Assembly (NCBI GenBank): GCA_020444165.1
Contig: JAHLLK010000048.1
Location: 1 to 44,918, forward strand
Direction: 5' to 3'
Origin: Deltaproteobacteria bacterium
GTDB lineage: Bacteria; Desulfobacterota; Desulfarculia; Desulfarculales; Desulfarculaceae
Length of the DNA: 44,918 bases
A program made the translations under genes and the position numbers. The notes beneath the pieces are model-generated. The model was not told the DNA's origin. It did no database searches and worked only from the letters and a program-made list of their open reading frames with translations. This document shows, piece by piece, positions 16,877 to 25,077 of this stretch (its first letter is position 1; each line of letters starts with the position of its first letter).

Positions 16877-17296
16877 TTGGAAAGAAGAAAGATCGTGTTC
16901 ATCAACAACCAACTGGGTGGCATGAACTTCGCCTTCCCGGACGTGTGCAACACCCCCACCCCGGTGGGGCCCATCCCCATCCCCTACCCCAACATCACCA
17001 TGCCCATGACCGCGGTGCCCGCGGCCTACACCATCCTGGTGTTCGGCGGGCCGGCCCACAACATGTCCTCCGAGCCGCCGGTGAGCATGGGTGACAACAC
17101 GGGCCTATTGGGCGGCCTGGTGTCGGCCATGGACATGGGCCCCACCCGGCACATGCTGGGGGCCTTCACCTGCCTTTTGGACGGCATGCCCGCCACCCGG
17201 CTGGGGGACATGACCGGCCAGAACGGCGAGCTGCCCAACAGCGTGGGGGCTTCCCTGGTGCCCTGCCAGGTCTCGGTGCTGTGCCTGGCCGGCTGA
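16877..17296 (+). CDS. DUF4150 PAAR-like T6SS spike-tip protein
   Basis: 139 residues from TTG at 16877; GTG at 16895 (133 residues, first residues then MFINNQLGG) is an equally good start, and there is no ATG before the conserved region. The sequence VCNTPTPVGPIPIPYPN is the hallmark of DUF4150 PAAR-like proteins, followed by GGPAHNMSSEPPVSMGDN and a Cys-containing C-terminus (GASLVPCQVSVLCLAG). PAAR-like proteins cap the VgrG spike and carry effectors either fused or bound. This one is a bare tip without an effector extension. It is separated from the DUF3540 gene by 149 bases that contain a dispersed palindrome, so it may be separately controlled. Confidence 0.9.
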   Translation: MERRKIVFINNQLGGMNFAFPDVCNTPTPVGPIPIPYPNITMPMTAVPAAYTILVFGGPAHNMSSEPPVSMGDNTGLLGGLVSAMDMGPTRHMLGAFTCLLDGMPATRLGDMTGQNGELPNSVGASLVPCQVSVLCLAG

Positions 17297-17491
17297 GGCC
17301 GGATAGGCCCGGAGCGCGCCGGGGCCGCGGCGCGCTCGCCCGGCGCCCCCCAAAGCGGGCCGCAGCCATGGCGACTTCATAAGCTGAGCAGGGCTCCGGT
17401 CCCCTCGCCGGCTGATCTGCAGCAAATAACCACGCCTGCCCTTACCCCCTGGACCAACCCTTGGCCGGGGAATCAATCATCGGAGGTTGAC

Positions 17492-18436
17492 ATGAAAAAA
17501 GGCGTCTGGGTTGTTGGGCTGAGCTTGTTCTTGCTGCTGGCTGGCTGTTTAAGTGCGCTTGCGGCGGAGTTGGAAATCGGAGTCGCCTGGGTGGGCAAGT
17601 CCGGCATGGCTGACCGGGTTTTGGCAGGTCTGCAAAAAGGCTTTGAAAACCAGGGGGTAAAGGCCAAGCTGGACCTGCACAAGAATCTCGCTTCCCTGGA
17701 GGACCTGGCCAAGGTCGTGGCCGATTTCCAGGCCAAGTACCAAGGGCAGGTGCTTTTGCGCAGCAACGCCGCGGAGTGGTTGAGCCAGAACCCGCCCACC
17801 ATCCCCACCTTCATCGGCGGCTGCAACCACCCCGGAGCCCTGGGCGCCATCAAGGACCTGAAGGCCCCGGAAGGCAAGATCACCGGGGTGACCTACTTCG
17901 TGCCGGCGGAGACCCAGTTCGAGATCTTCAAGGCCGTGCTGCCGCAGATGAAATCCGTGCTGCTGTTGGTGGCCAAAGGCCATCCCGGCTCGCCCATTGA
18001 CCAGAAAAGCACCCAGGAAGCCTGTCAAAAGATGGGTATCGCCTATCAGGACGCCGTGGTTTCCAACCTGGATGAAGCCGTGGCCGCCACCAAGGCCGCC
18101 GCCGGCCAGGTCTCCGCCATCATTCTGGGGGTGCAGGCCATGCTCACCGACAAGGCCGAGTTGATCGTGGCCGCCGCGGGCGACACCCCCGTGCTCTCCT
18201 ACTCCGAAAAGCCGGTGTCCGCCGGAGCCTTGGCCGGTTTCGCGGCCAACGACGAGCGTCTGGGAGAAATGCTGGCCGAGTCGGTGAGCCAGGTTCTCTT
18301 GCAGGGCAAGCCCATCAAGGATGTCCCGGTGAAATTCGATCCCAAGCCGGTCTTTTACCTGAACGCCAAGATGGCGGAAAAGCTGGGGCTCAAGGTTCCC
18401 TACGAGATCCTGGAAAACGCCAAGGTCATAGAATAA
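17492..18436 (+). CDS. ABC-type substrate-binding lipoprotein (TrpX/PF04392-like)
   Basis: 314 residues. The signal sequence has a good lipobox, LAGC with Cys19, though a signal peptidase I site (ALAAE) follows closely. The mature protein reads as a periplasmic-binding-protein type 1 fold of the ABC_sub_bind family (TrpX/YtrF-like): AELEIGVAWVGKSG, IKDLKAPEGKITGVTY, SAIILGVQAML, FAANDERLGEMLAESV. Such proteins normally sit beside two transporter genes, which are absent here. A GGAGGT Shine-Dalgarno lies six bases before the ATG. A strong hairpin with a T-rich tail follows the gene, so it is a single-gene unit between the T6SS tip gene and the patatin operon. The ligand is unknown. Confidence 0.82.
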   Translation: MKKGVWVVGLSLFLLLAGCLSALAAELEIGVAWVGKSGMADRVLAGLQKGFENQGVKAKLDLHKNLASLEDLAKVVADFQAKYQGQVLLRSNAAEWLSQNPPTIPTFIGGCNHPGALGAIKDLKAPEGKITGVTYFVPAETQFEIFKAVLPQMKSVLLLVAKGHPGSPIDQKSTQEACQKMGIAYQDAVVSNLDEAVAATKAAAGQVSAIILGVQAMLTDKAELIVAAAGDTPVLSYSEKPVSAGALAGFAANDERLGEMLAESVSQVLLQGKPIKDVPVKFDPKPVFYLNAKMAEKLGLKVPYEILENAKVIE

Positions 18437-18460
18437 GCGAGTTTCGTCCCGTTACGTTCA

Positions 18461-18485
18461 GGGGGGCGCCGGCCGGGCGCCCCCC
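18461..18485 (+). terminator. Rho-independent-type terminator after the substrate-binding protein gene
   Basis: Perfect 10-base arms GGGGGGCGCC / GGCGCCCCCC around GGCCG, followed by TGGCTTTTG. It starts 24 bases after the stop codon. Confidence 0.75.
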
Positions 18486-18564
18486 TGGCTTTTGCGGGTG
18501 GACCAGAGCCGCGAGCCCCAGGGAGCAGCGCCGCACCCCTTGTCGGGGCGCGTTCTTATCACTG

Positions 18565-18589
18565 TTGACAGCCTTGGCAATGCTATAAT
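18565..18589 (+). promoter_or_regulatory. Promoter for the patatin-CHAT-MBL operon
   Basis: An extended -10, TGCTATAAT (TATAAT at 18584-18589), in a locally AT-rich stretch. A perfect TTGACA lies at 18565-18570 but only 13 bases upstream, shorter than the usual 16-18, so recognition probably relies on the extended -10. Transcription would begin near 18596, leaving a leader of about 180 bases before the patatin ATG at 18779. No second gene is seen in that leader. Confidence 0.6.
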
Positions 18590-18778
18590 ATTCCTAAATC
18601 CAAGCATCTTGTAATCCCGCCAAATGAATTTTGCAGCCAGCACCAGCAAGGGCGTGGGGGCCTTTGAAGGGGGGCCGTTTTCCCCAACCCCGGGGCGATA
18701 AATTTCCGAGCCTGGGGCGGGAGAGAAAGCGGCGACAATCCATAAAACCTACCAAGAAAATTTGGGCAGGAGAAAACC

Positions 18779-19912
18779 ATGACCAGCGACGGAAAGTCCA
18801 TCGGCTTGGCCTTATCGGGCGGGGGATTTCGGGCGACTCTCTTTGGGCTGGGCAGCCTGTGGCGTTTGAACGAAATCGGCCTCCTGGGCAAACTGGACCG
18901 TATCACCAGCGTATCGGGAGGGTCGATCCTGGCGGGCATCCTGGCCCATCGCTGGAAAAACCTCAGGTTCGACCAGGGGACGGCCAGCAACTTTTTTCCG
19001 GAGATCGTGGAGCCGGTTCGGGAGTTTTGCGAGCAGACCATCGACGTCAGCGCGGGGCTTTGGGGCATCCTCACTCCCTTCAAGACCGCCGGAGAGTTCC
19101 TGGCCGACCGTTACGACCAGGACCTGTTTCACGGCGCCATGCTCAAAGGGATTCCGCCGGCGGTGACCGACCAGGCGCCCAAATTCATTTTTTACGCCAC
19201 CAATATGCAGACCGGTCGCAGCTTCCGCTTCCGCCAGGATATGGTGGCCGATTATTACTTGGGCATCGCCCCCAGCCTCGATGTCCCCCTGGCCGAGGTG
19301 GTGGCGGCCTCCAGCGCTTTCCCGCCGATCTTTTCCCCCATCATCCTCAAGACCGATCCCCTGGTTTGGCAGAAACCCCTCCTAAAGGATCCTGACCTCT
19401 TGGATGCCCTGCGCCGCCGCATCGTGCTGGCCGACGGCGGGGTGTACGACAACATGGGCCTGCAATCCCTGGTGGGCACCGGGAGCGGCAAGCCGCAGGT
19501 GGACCACATCCTGGTGAGCGACGCGGGCGCGCCGTTCAAGATCGACGTGAGCCCCTTTGAGGACGATCTCTTGCAGCTTGGCCGGGTGCGCGACATCCTC
19601 ATCGAACAGACCCGGGCCATCCGCAAGAACTGGCTGGTGAGTGATTTCAAGGCCGGAAACAAGCACGGCGCCTACTGGGGCATCAGCACCGAGATCAAGG
19701 ATTTCCAAGACTCCCAAGCCCTGACCACCGACAACGAACTCACCGCATCCCTGGAACATATCGCCACCCGCCTGGGCGGCTTCAAGGACGAAGAGCAGGG
19801 CCACTTGATCAACTGGGGCTATGCCTTGGCCGACGCGGCGCTCCGCACCTATGCGGGCTTCCACCAGGGGCCCTCCGCGGAGTGGCCGCTGCCCCGCTGG
19901 CGCTTGGCCTGA
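18779..19912 (+). CDS. Patatin-like phospholipase
   Basis: 377 residues, cytosolic (no signal peptide or membrane helix). The patatin catalytic set is complete: oxyanion-hole motif GGGFR (residues 14-18), nucleophile elbow SVSGGS with Ser46 (the first Gly of GxSxG is Ser, as in many bacterial relatives), and the DGG motif with Asp219. The family hydrolyses acyl chains from membrane phospholipids. AGGAG lies just before the ATG. It is the first gene of an operon: the CHAT gene starts 30 bases downstream. Patatins act as membrane-damaging effectors in CBASS immunity and as T6SS lipase effectors (Tle families); the company of a protease suggests a controlled effector. Which substrate it cuts cannot be read from the sequence. 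Confidence 0.92.
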   Translation: MTSDGKSIGLALSGGGFRATLFGLGSLWRLNEIGLLGKLDRITSVSGGSILAGILAHRWKNLRFDQGTASNFFPEIVEPVREFCEQTIDVSAGLWGILTPFKTAGEFLADRYDQDLFHGAMLKGIPPAVTDQAPKFIFYATNMQTGRSFRFRQDMVADYYLGIAPSLDVPLAEVVAASSAFPPIFSPIILKTDPLVWQKPLLKDPDLLDALRRRIVLADGGVYDNMGLQSLVGTGSGKPQVDHILVSDAGAPFKIDVSPFEDDLLQLGRVRDILIEQTRAIRKNWLVSDFKAGNKHGAYWGISTEIKDFQDSQALTTDNELTASLEHIATRLGGFKDEEQGHLINWGYALADAALRTYAGFHQGPSAEWPLPRWRLA

Positions 19913-19942
19913 AACCCCGCCCGCCGCGAAGGGAGGAACCGC

Positions 19943-22876
19943 ATGAACCGCCTGAATTTCGCCGCCTGGAGCCTGGAGCTGCCGGATGAGGCCTACGCGC
20001 CGGCCTTGGCCGGCCTGGGCGTGCTGGCCGCCGCCCGCCGGCGCCGGAAAGCCCTGGTGCGGGAGAGACTGGCCAGCCTGCCCGGCCTCCCGGCGCCGGA
20101 CCTGCCCGAATTTCTCTCCCAGTTGTTCCTGACCCTGCCCCAGGCCGACGGCACCCTGACCTGGTGCTTTCCCTCCCCCCCGGCCAGGAACGCCGTACCG
20201 GAGACCTGGCCCCCGGCCGGCAGTCTGGCGGAAGCCTGGCGGCGGTTCCGGGACGCCGCGCCGGCGGAGGTGCGGCTGGCCCTTTCCCGCCAGGGCGCGG
20301 GCCTGTCGCCGCTGTTGGCGTGTTACGAGGTCCTCAAGCACCCGGCCGTGGGAGCGGCCAGCGTTTTTGTGGCCGATATGTTCGCCTCCGACGGCCGCGT
20401 CGCCTGGTCGTGGCCTTTCCGCCTGGTCACCCTGCCCTCCGACCCTTTGGCCGAGGCCTTCCGGGCGGAAGAGGCCCGGCTTCCCCCTTCCTGGCCCTAT
20501 GACTTTGGGGTGGCGGACCGGGAGCACGCCCAGGCCGAGATTCTGGTCTTGAGCGGCGCCCTGTGGCCCGCCCTGTCCCGCTTGCGCGCCGACCGGCTGC
20601 ACCGCCGCATGGCCCTGTCCCTCATCCTGGGTGGCGTGGGCGAGCCGTGGAAAACCGCCGAAGCGCTGGTGACCGCCCTGGCCGCCGAGCTGTCCCTGGA
20701 AGGCCTGGTCTTCTTCGATCCGGCCGCCTGGGAAGGGGAGTCGCCAGCCTCGGTGGTGCCCTCCCTGCGCGGGCTGGCCGACTGCCTCACGCACAACATG
20801 GCCCTGGATATGGCCCTGACCGCGGCTTTCGGCCCCACCGCCACCATCCTGGCCAACCGCGACCTGCTCCGCTTGAGCCACCTGAGCCACACCGTGGAGC
20901 ATCTCGCGGTCCGGCTGAAGAAGTTGCCGCCCACCAGCGAGCTGCATCTCAGTATGAGTTCGGCCCACAAGTTGCGCCTGTCCGACACCTTGGTGGAAAG
21001 CGGCCGATTCTCCCCCGAAATGACGGAGAGGGGCTCCATCTCCCGCGAGCTGGAGCCGGTGATCATGGCGATTTCGCCCACCCTCCTGGGCCATACCCTG
21101 GATCGGGCCAAGGCCAGCCTGGAATACCGCAGGGAGGGCGAGGAAGCCCAAGCGGTGGCGGAACTGGCCCAGGGGGTCGGCGAGGCCGAAGCCAAAGCGC
21201 GGCAGCACGCCGAGCCGCCCCGTTTCATCCAGCATCGCCTGTTCCGCAAGGCGGGCGGGGAACTGGTGGAGGAGGTGCGTCGCCTGGAAGTGGGGGTCCC
21301 GGTGCTGCTCCGGGTGCGGATCGGCCCGGAAGACGCTGGCTGGCAGGCAGCGCCAGAGGTGTTTCCCGAGGAGTTCCTGCCCCCGCAGGAAGAAGCCCAT
21401 CGGCTGCAAGTGGTGTTCCACGAGCCGGAGCAACTGGACCAACCCCTCACGGGGGAGTTGCTCCTGCCCCCCAGCGGCCCCAGCGACGCGGCCGAGTTCA
21501 CCTTCACACCCCGGCGGGCGGCCGCTTTTCAGGGGCGCATCACCATCTTGTACCGCGGCCGGGTGTTGCAGACCGCGCTGGTGGAGACCCAGGTCTCCGA
21601 GGCCGGCGCGCTGGAGGACCCGGCCCAGCACATCACCCAGCGGATCGAGGCCCGGGTGCGCGGCAGCCTGGCCGATCTCGAGGCGCGGCGGCCCTTTGAC
21701 CTGGCCCTGGTGCTGAATCACGCGCCCGGGGGGCGTCCCCTGCTCACGGCGGTGTCGGACCGGCGCGCCTGGGCCAGGGACTTGACCGGCATCGAGGAGC
21801 CGGTGCGCGCCATCAACGACGAGCTGTCCAACGTGGCGCTCAGCGTGGAGGATTTTGACCAAAATCTCTTCGCTCCGGCCAACGAGGCCCTGTTCGTACG
21901 CCTGGCCCGCCTCGGCGCCCTGTTGTACGCGCGTCTGTTCCTGGACGGCCTCCAGGCCAGCGAAACCCCGGACCTGCGCCTGGAGGAGGAAGAGTACATC
22001 CAGGTGATCAGCACCCGGCCCGACGCGGTGGTGCCCCTGGAGTTTTTCTACCCCTACACGCCCCCCAAGCTGGCGGCCAAAATCTGCCCCCAGGCCCTGG
22101 AGGCGCTCCAGGGCGGCGCCTGCCCCCCCGACTGCCCGCGCCAAACGGCGCCCCGGGATTTCGTGTGCCCCCTGGGTTTCTGGGGGCTGTCCAAGGTTAT
22201 CGAGCGCCACGTGTACAACCCCAAGCTGCCGCTGCCGGACGGGGCGGCCCTGACCGTGCAGGCCGAGCCGCTGGCCCACCGGGACCGCCTGGCCCTGGGG
22301 CGGGGGGCGGTGCTGGGCTACAGCAAGGAGGTGCCCGCCGCCAAGGCGAAAACGGTGGAGACTCTGCTGCAAACCCGCTTCCCGGACCACGCCCACCTGG
22401 CCCAGGACTGGCAAGCGTGGCACACGGCGGTGCAAAACGACCAGCCGAGTCTCCTGGTGGCCTTCCCGCACAATGAAGGCAGCGGCGAGGATATCAAGCT
22501 GGAGATTCACGACGATTTCCTGGAGACCCTGCGGCTGCCCTTTGAGCCGGATTTCGTGCACGTGGCCGACGCGGCCTTCCCCCTGGTGATGCTTTTGGGC
22601 TGCGACACCTCCGGCACGGCCCAGGAGTACGCCTCCCACGTGGGCAATTTCCGCCAAGCCGGCGCGGCGGCGGTGATCTCCACCATTGCCACCGTGTTCG
22701 GGGAGCACGCGGTGCGGGTGGGGGAAAAGTTCTTGCGCCGGCTCCTGGACCCGGAACGCACCGAGCCCAGCCGGCTGGGCGAACTGCTCCGCCAGGTCAA
22801 GCGCGAGGCCGTGGCCGAGAGCCTGCCCATGGCCCTGGGCGTGGTGGCCTTTGGCGATGCCGACTGGCGGCTGTAA
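19943..22876 (+). CDS. Large protein with C-terminal CHAT (caspase-like) protease domain
   Basis: 977 residues. The C-terminal 180 or so look like a CHAT domain: FPHNEG with His843 and LLGCDTSGTAQ with Cys887 form the expected His-Cys dyad, followed by FRQAGAAAVISTIATVFG as in caspase-like folds. Before it, ICPQAL, GACPPDCP and VCPLGFWGL (about residues 710-750) bring together several cysteines in a possible zinc knuckle. About 430-550 looks like a beta-sandwich. The N-terminal 400 residues are helical with no family I recognise; no TPR, NACHT or other NTPase motif is visible. GGGAGG precedes the ATG. CHAT proteases cut partner proteins on activation (TPR-CHAT of Craspase, gasdermin-linked proteases). 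The neighbouring patatin is an obvious possible substrate. Confidence 0.85.
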   Translation: MNRLNFAAWSLELPDEAYAPALAGLGVLAAARRRRKALVRERLASLPGLPAPDLPEFLSQLFLTLPQADGTLTWCFPSPPARNAVPETWPPAGSLAEAWRRFRDAAPAEVRLALSRQGAGLSPLLACYEVLKHPAVGAASVFVADMFASDGRVAWSWPFRLVTLPSDPLAEAFRAEEARLPPSWPYDFGVADREHAQAEILVLSGALWPALSRLRADRLHRRMALSLILGGVGEPWKTAEALVTALAAELSLEGLVFFDPAAWEGESPASVVPSLRGLADCLTHNMALDMALTAAFGPTATILANRDLLRLSHLSHTVEHLAVRLKKLPPTSELHLSMSSAHKLRLSDTLVESGRFSPEMTERGSISRELEPVIMAISPTLLGHTLDRAKASLEYRREGEEAQAVAELAQGVGEAEAKARQHAEPPRFIQHRLFRKAGGELVEEVRRLEVGVPVLLRVRIGPEDAGWQAAPEVFPEEFLPPQEEAHRLQVVFHEPEQLDQPLTGELLLPPSGPSDAAEFTFTPRRAAAFQGRITILYRGRVLQTALVETQVSEAGALEDPAQHITQRIEARVRGSLADLEARRPFDLALVLNHAPGGRPLLTAVSDRRAWARDLTGIEEPVRAINDELSNVALSVEDFDQNLFAPANEALFVRLARLGALLYARLFLDGLQASETPDLRLEEEEYIQVISTRPDAVVPLEFFYPYTPPKLAAKICPQALEALQGGACPPDCPRQTAPRDFVCPLGFWGLSKVIERHVYNPKLPLPDGAALTVQAEPLAHRDRLALGRGAVLGYSKEVPAAKAKTVETLLQTRFPDHAHLAQDWQAWHTAVQNDQPSLLVAFPHNEGSGEDIKLEIHDDFLETLRLPFEPDFVHVADAAFPLVMLLGCDTSGTAQEYASHVGNFRQAGAAAVISTIATVFGEHAVRVGEKFLRRLLDPERTEPSRLGELLRQVKREAVAESLPMALGVVAFGDADWRL

Positions 22877-22899
22877 CTCCTTTCCCGAGAGGGGAAAAC

Positions 22900-24006
22900 A
22901 TGGCTGACGACCTGTTTCGCGTGGAGATGTTGCCCGCCCTGCACGGCGACTGCCTGTTCGTCGAGTACGGGAACGAGGACTCCCCCCGCCGGATGTTGAT
23001 CGACGGCGGCCCCATCGGGGCCTATGACGCCCTGGAAGCGCGCCTGGCGGCCCTGCCGGCCGGGAAAAAACGCCTGGAGCTGCTGGTGCTCTCCCACGTG
23101 GACACGGATCACGCCGAGGGCTTGATCCGCCTGTTGGCCAATCAACCCTTGCCGGTGAAGATAGAGGAGGTGTGGTTCAACGGCTGGCGGCACCTGGAAC
23201 AGGCCCACGGCCTCCTGGGCGGCAAGCAGGGCGAGTTCCTGAGCGCGCTGTTGTCCCGGCGGCTCCGCCCGGAGCAGTGGAACACCGCTTTCCAGGGCCA
23301 GGCCGTGGTGGCGCCGGCGGACGCGCCCCTGCCGGAAGTGACCCTGGCGGGTGGGATGAAGCTGACCCTGCTCTCCCCCACTCCGGAGGGCCTGGACAAG
23401 ATGAAGAAGGCGTGGCGGGCGGCCATGAGCCCGGGCATGGCCCCCGGCGACCTGGACGCCGCCTGGCGGGCCCTGGGCAAACGGAAGGCCTATCTGCCGG
23501 GCCAAGGCCTGTTGGGCACCACCCCGCAGATGGATCAATTATTGGAGAAGCAGCTCAAGGTGGACGATTCCCAGGCCAACGCCAGCTCCATCGCCTTTCT
23601 GGCCGAACTGGGGGACAAAAGCTGCCTGTTTTTGGCCGACGCCCACCGGGACGTGATCATCGCCTCGCTCCAGCGGCTTTTGGCCCAGCGCGGCCTGGAC
23701 CGGCTCCCGGTAAGCGCGGTGAAGGTGGCCCATCACGGCAGCGCGGGCAACCTCAATGACGAACTCCTGGGCCTGGTGGACAGCCCCCGCTTTTTGCTAA
23801 GCACCAACGGCGACATCTTCCACCACCCCGACGCCGAGGCGGTGCAGCGCATCATCGCCCGCGCGGTGCACCAGCCGCCGACCCTGTACTTCAACTACCT
23901 GAGCGACACCACCCAGCCCTGGCAGGACGCGGCGCTGCAAGCCCAGCTCGATTTCCGGGCCGAGTTCAACCCGGACAACGAGCAGCCGTTCGTCATAGAG
24001 CTGTGA
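22900..24006 (+). CDS. ComEC-like metallo-beta-lactamase-fold hydrolase
   Basis: 368 residues. The metal site is readable: H66-V-D68-T-D70-H71 in LSHVDTDHAEG (HxDxDH form), Asp247 in FLADAHRD, and H278-H279-G-S in VAHHGSAGN. This is the pattern of the MBL domain found at the C-terminus of ComEC and in stand-alone relatives, several of which are nucleases or phosphodiesterases. There is no signal peptide, so it acts in the cytosol. It starts 23 bases after the CHAT gene with a GAGAGGGG Shine-Dalgarno, as third gene of the patatin-CHAT-MBL operon. Its substrate (nucleic acid, nucleotide signal or lipid head group) is unknown. Confidence 0.88.
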   Translation: MADDLFRVEMLPALHGDCLFVEYGNEDSPRRMLIDGGPIGAYDALEARLAALPAGKKRLELLVLSHVDTDHAEGLIRLLANQPLPVKIEEVWFNGWRHLEQAHGLLGGKQGEFLSALLSRRLRPEQWNTAFQGQAVVAPADAPLPEVTLAGGMKLTLLSPTPEGLDKMKKAWRAAMSPGMAPGDLDAAWRALGKRKAYLPGQGLLGTTPQMDQLLEKQLKVDDSQANASSIAFLAELGDKSCLFLADAHRDVIIASLQRLLAQRGLDRLPVSAVKVAHHGSAGNLNDELLGLVDSPRFLLSTNGDIFHHPDAEAVQRIIARAVHQPPTLYFNYLSDTTQPWQDAALQAQLDFRAEFNPDNEQPFVIEL

Positions 24007-24245
24007 AGGCGGGGGCTCCGCCCAGGGGCCCAAGCAGCCGCAGGCCCCCCGGGGGGACGCGCGGAAAACCTTCCGGCAACCGCCAGACCCCTGCCCTGGG
24101 GAGCCACCGGTCCGCGCCCCCTGGCCTCGCTTTCCCCCACGCCGACATTTTCGCCTTCCCGCGGCAGGCCGGCCGGGTTTATCCTCTGGAGCCTGCGGCG
24201 GCGTGTCCGGTGAAGTACCCCCAAGAAAGGCGGCGGGGCTGGCCG

Positions 24246-24893
24246 ATGGACCTGAACTCGATGACCGAAATAATCTCCTTGGCCGCGACCATGGCCTTCG
24301 CGGTCACGGCGGTGCTGGCGGTGAAAAAGGACAAGGACATCGATCTGGTGGGCGCCACGATCTTGGGCCTTATCACCGCGGTCGGCGGGGGCACCATTCG
24401 GGACCTGATTCTGGACGTCCCCATATTTTGGTCGCAAGACCTGTCTTATGTCTGGGTGGCCTTAGCCTCGTCGGTGGCCGCGTTCTTCAGCCGGAAGCTG
24501 TTGGCCGGCCGGCACGTTTCCCTTCTGATGCTTTACCTGGACGGCTTCGGGGTTTCCTTGTTCGGCATCCTGGCCACGGGAAAAGTATGGGACCTGGGCT
24601 TCGGCCTGCCGGTGGCGCCGGTGCTGTTGGCCGTGGTCACGGCCATCGGCGGCGGGCTGGTGCGGGACGTGCTGGCCGGCCGGACCACCCTGTTGATGAC
24701 CCCGGAGCTGTACGCCACGCCCGTACTGGTGGGATGCAGCCTTTTCGCCCTGGTGCTGACATACCTGCCGGCCTACCGCTATGCCGCTTCGCTCATCTGC
24801 ATCCTGCTGATTTTCGCGGGACGGAGCGCGGCCATCCATTGGAATCTGGGCATGCCCCATTTCCTGCGCTTCGTGCACGAAAAGGATTCTTGA
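24246..24893 (+). CDS. TRIC-type channel protein (UPF0126/YadS family)
   Basis: 215 residues and seven probable membrane helices. Two internal repeats carry the family signature: AVGGGTIRDLILD in the first half and AIGGGLVRDVLAG in the second. Bacterial members are trimeric monovalent-cation channels, formerly called UPF0126. The ATG at 24246 fits the family start; a GTG at 24210 in the same frame would add 12 charged residues and has no better Shine-Dalgarno. It lies 239 bases after the MBL gene and is probably not part of that system, although no terminator is evident between them. Confidence 0.85.
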   Translation: MDLNSMTEIISLAATMAFAVTAVLAVKKDKDIDLVGATILGLITAVGGGTIRDLILDVPIFWSQDLSYVWVALASSVAAFFSRKLLAGRHVSLLMLYLDGFGVSLFGILATGKVWDLGFGLPVAPVLLAVVTAIGGGLVRDVLAGRTTLLMTPELYATPVLVGCSLFALVLTYLPAYRYAASLICILLIFAGRSAAIHWNLGMPHFLRFVHEKDS

Positions 24894-24922
24894 GGCCAGC
24901 GACGGTGGGGATAAAGGCAAAC

Positions 24923-24947
24923 GGGGCCGCGCACCGTGCGCGGCCCC
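24923..24947 (+). terminator. Hairpin terminator after the TRIC channel gene
   Basis: GGGGCCGCGCAC / GTGCGCGGCCCC with a minimal loop, starting 29 bases after the stop. No T tract follows, so the terminator call rests on stem strength and position between convergent genes. Confidence 0.5.
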
Positions 24948-25005
24948 GCGTATCTTCAGGCGCATCTTTCCCGACCAACTACCAAGTTTTTTTGGGGAAG
25001 GGGGG

Positions 25006-25053
25006 TGTGGGGGGAAACCCCTTTTTGTTCACAAAAAGGGGTTTCCCCCCACA
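25006..25053. repeat. 48-bp perfect palindrome, dispersed repeat family, copy 2
   Basis: Same palindrome as at 16752-16799, here with loop TC, preceded by ACCAAGTTTTTTTGGGGAAG and followed by TCTTCCTCTTTC. The homology to copy 1 (in reverse orientation) extends over these flanks, about 80 bases in all. It lies between the convergent TRIC-channel and CoA-transferase genes, where it can terminate both. Confidence 0.92.
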
Positions 25054-25077
25054 TCTTCCTCTTTCTCCTACAATCTT

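Noticed and set aside
18596..18778. Riboswitch (such as c-di-GMP class I) in the patatin leader
   Set aside because: No recognisable core motif of a known class was found by eye.
19382..22708. 1108-codon minus-strand frame opposite the CHAT gene
   Set aside because: Low-complexity shadow translation; the plus-strand protein has conserved catalytic motifs and a ribosome binding site.
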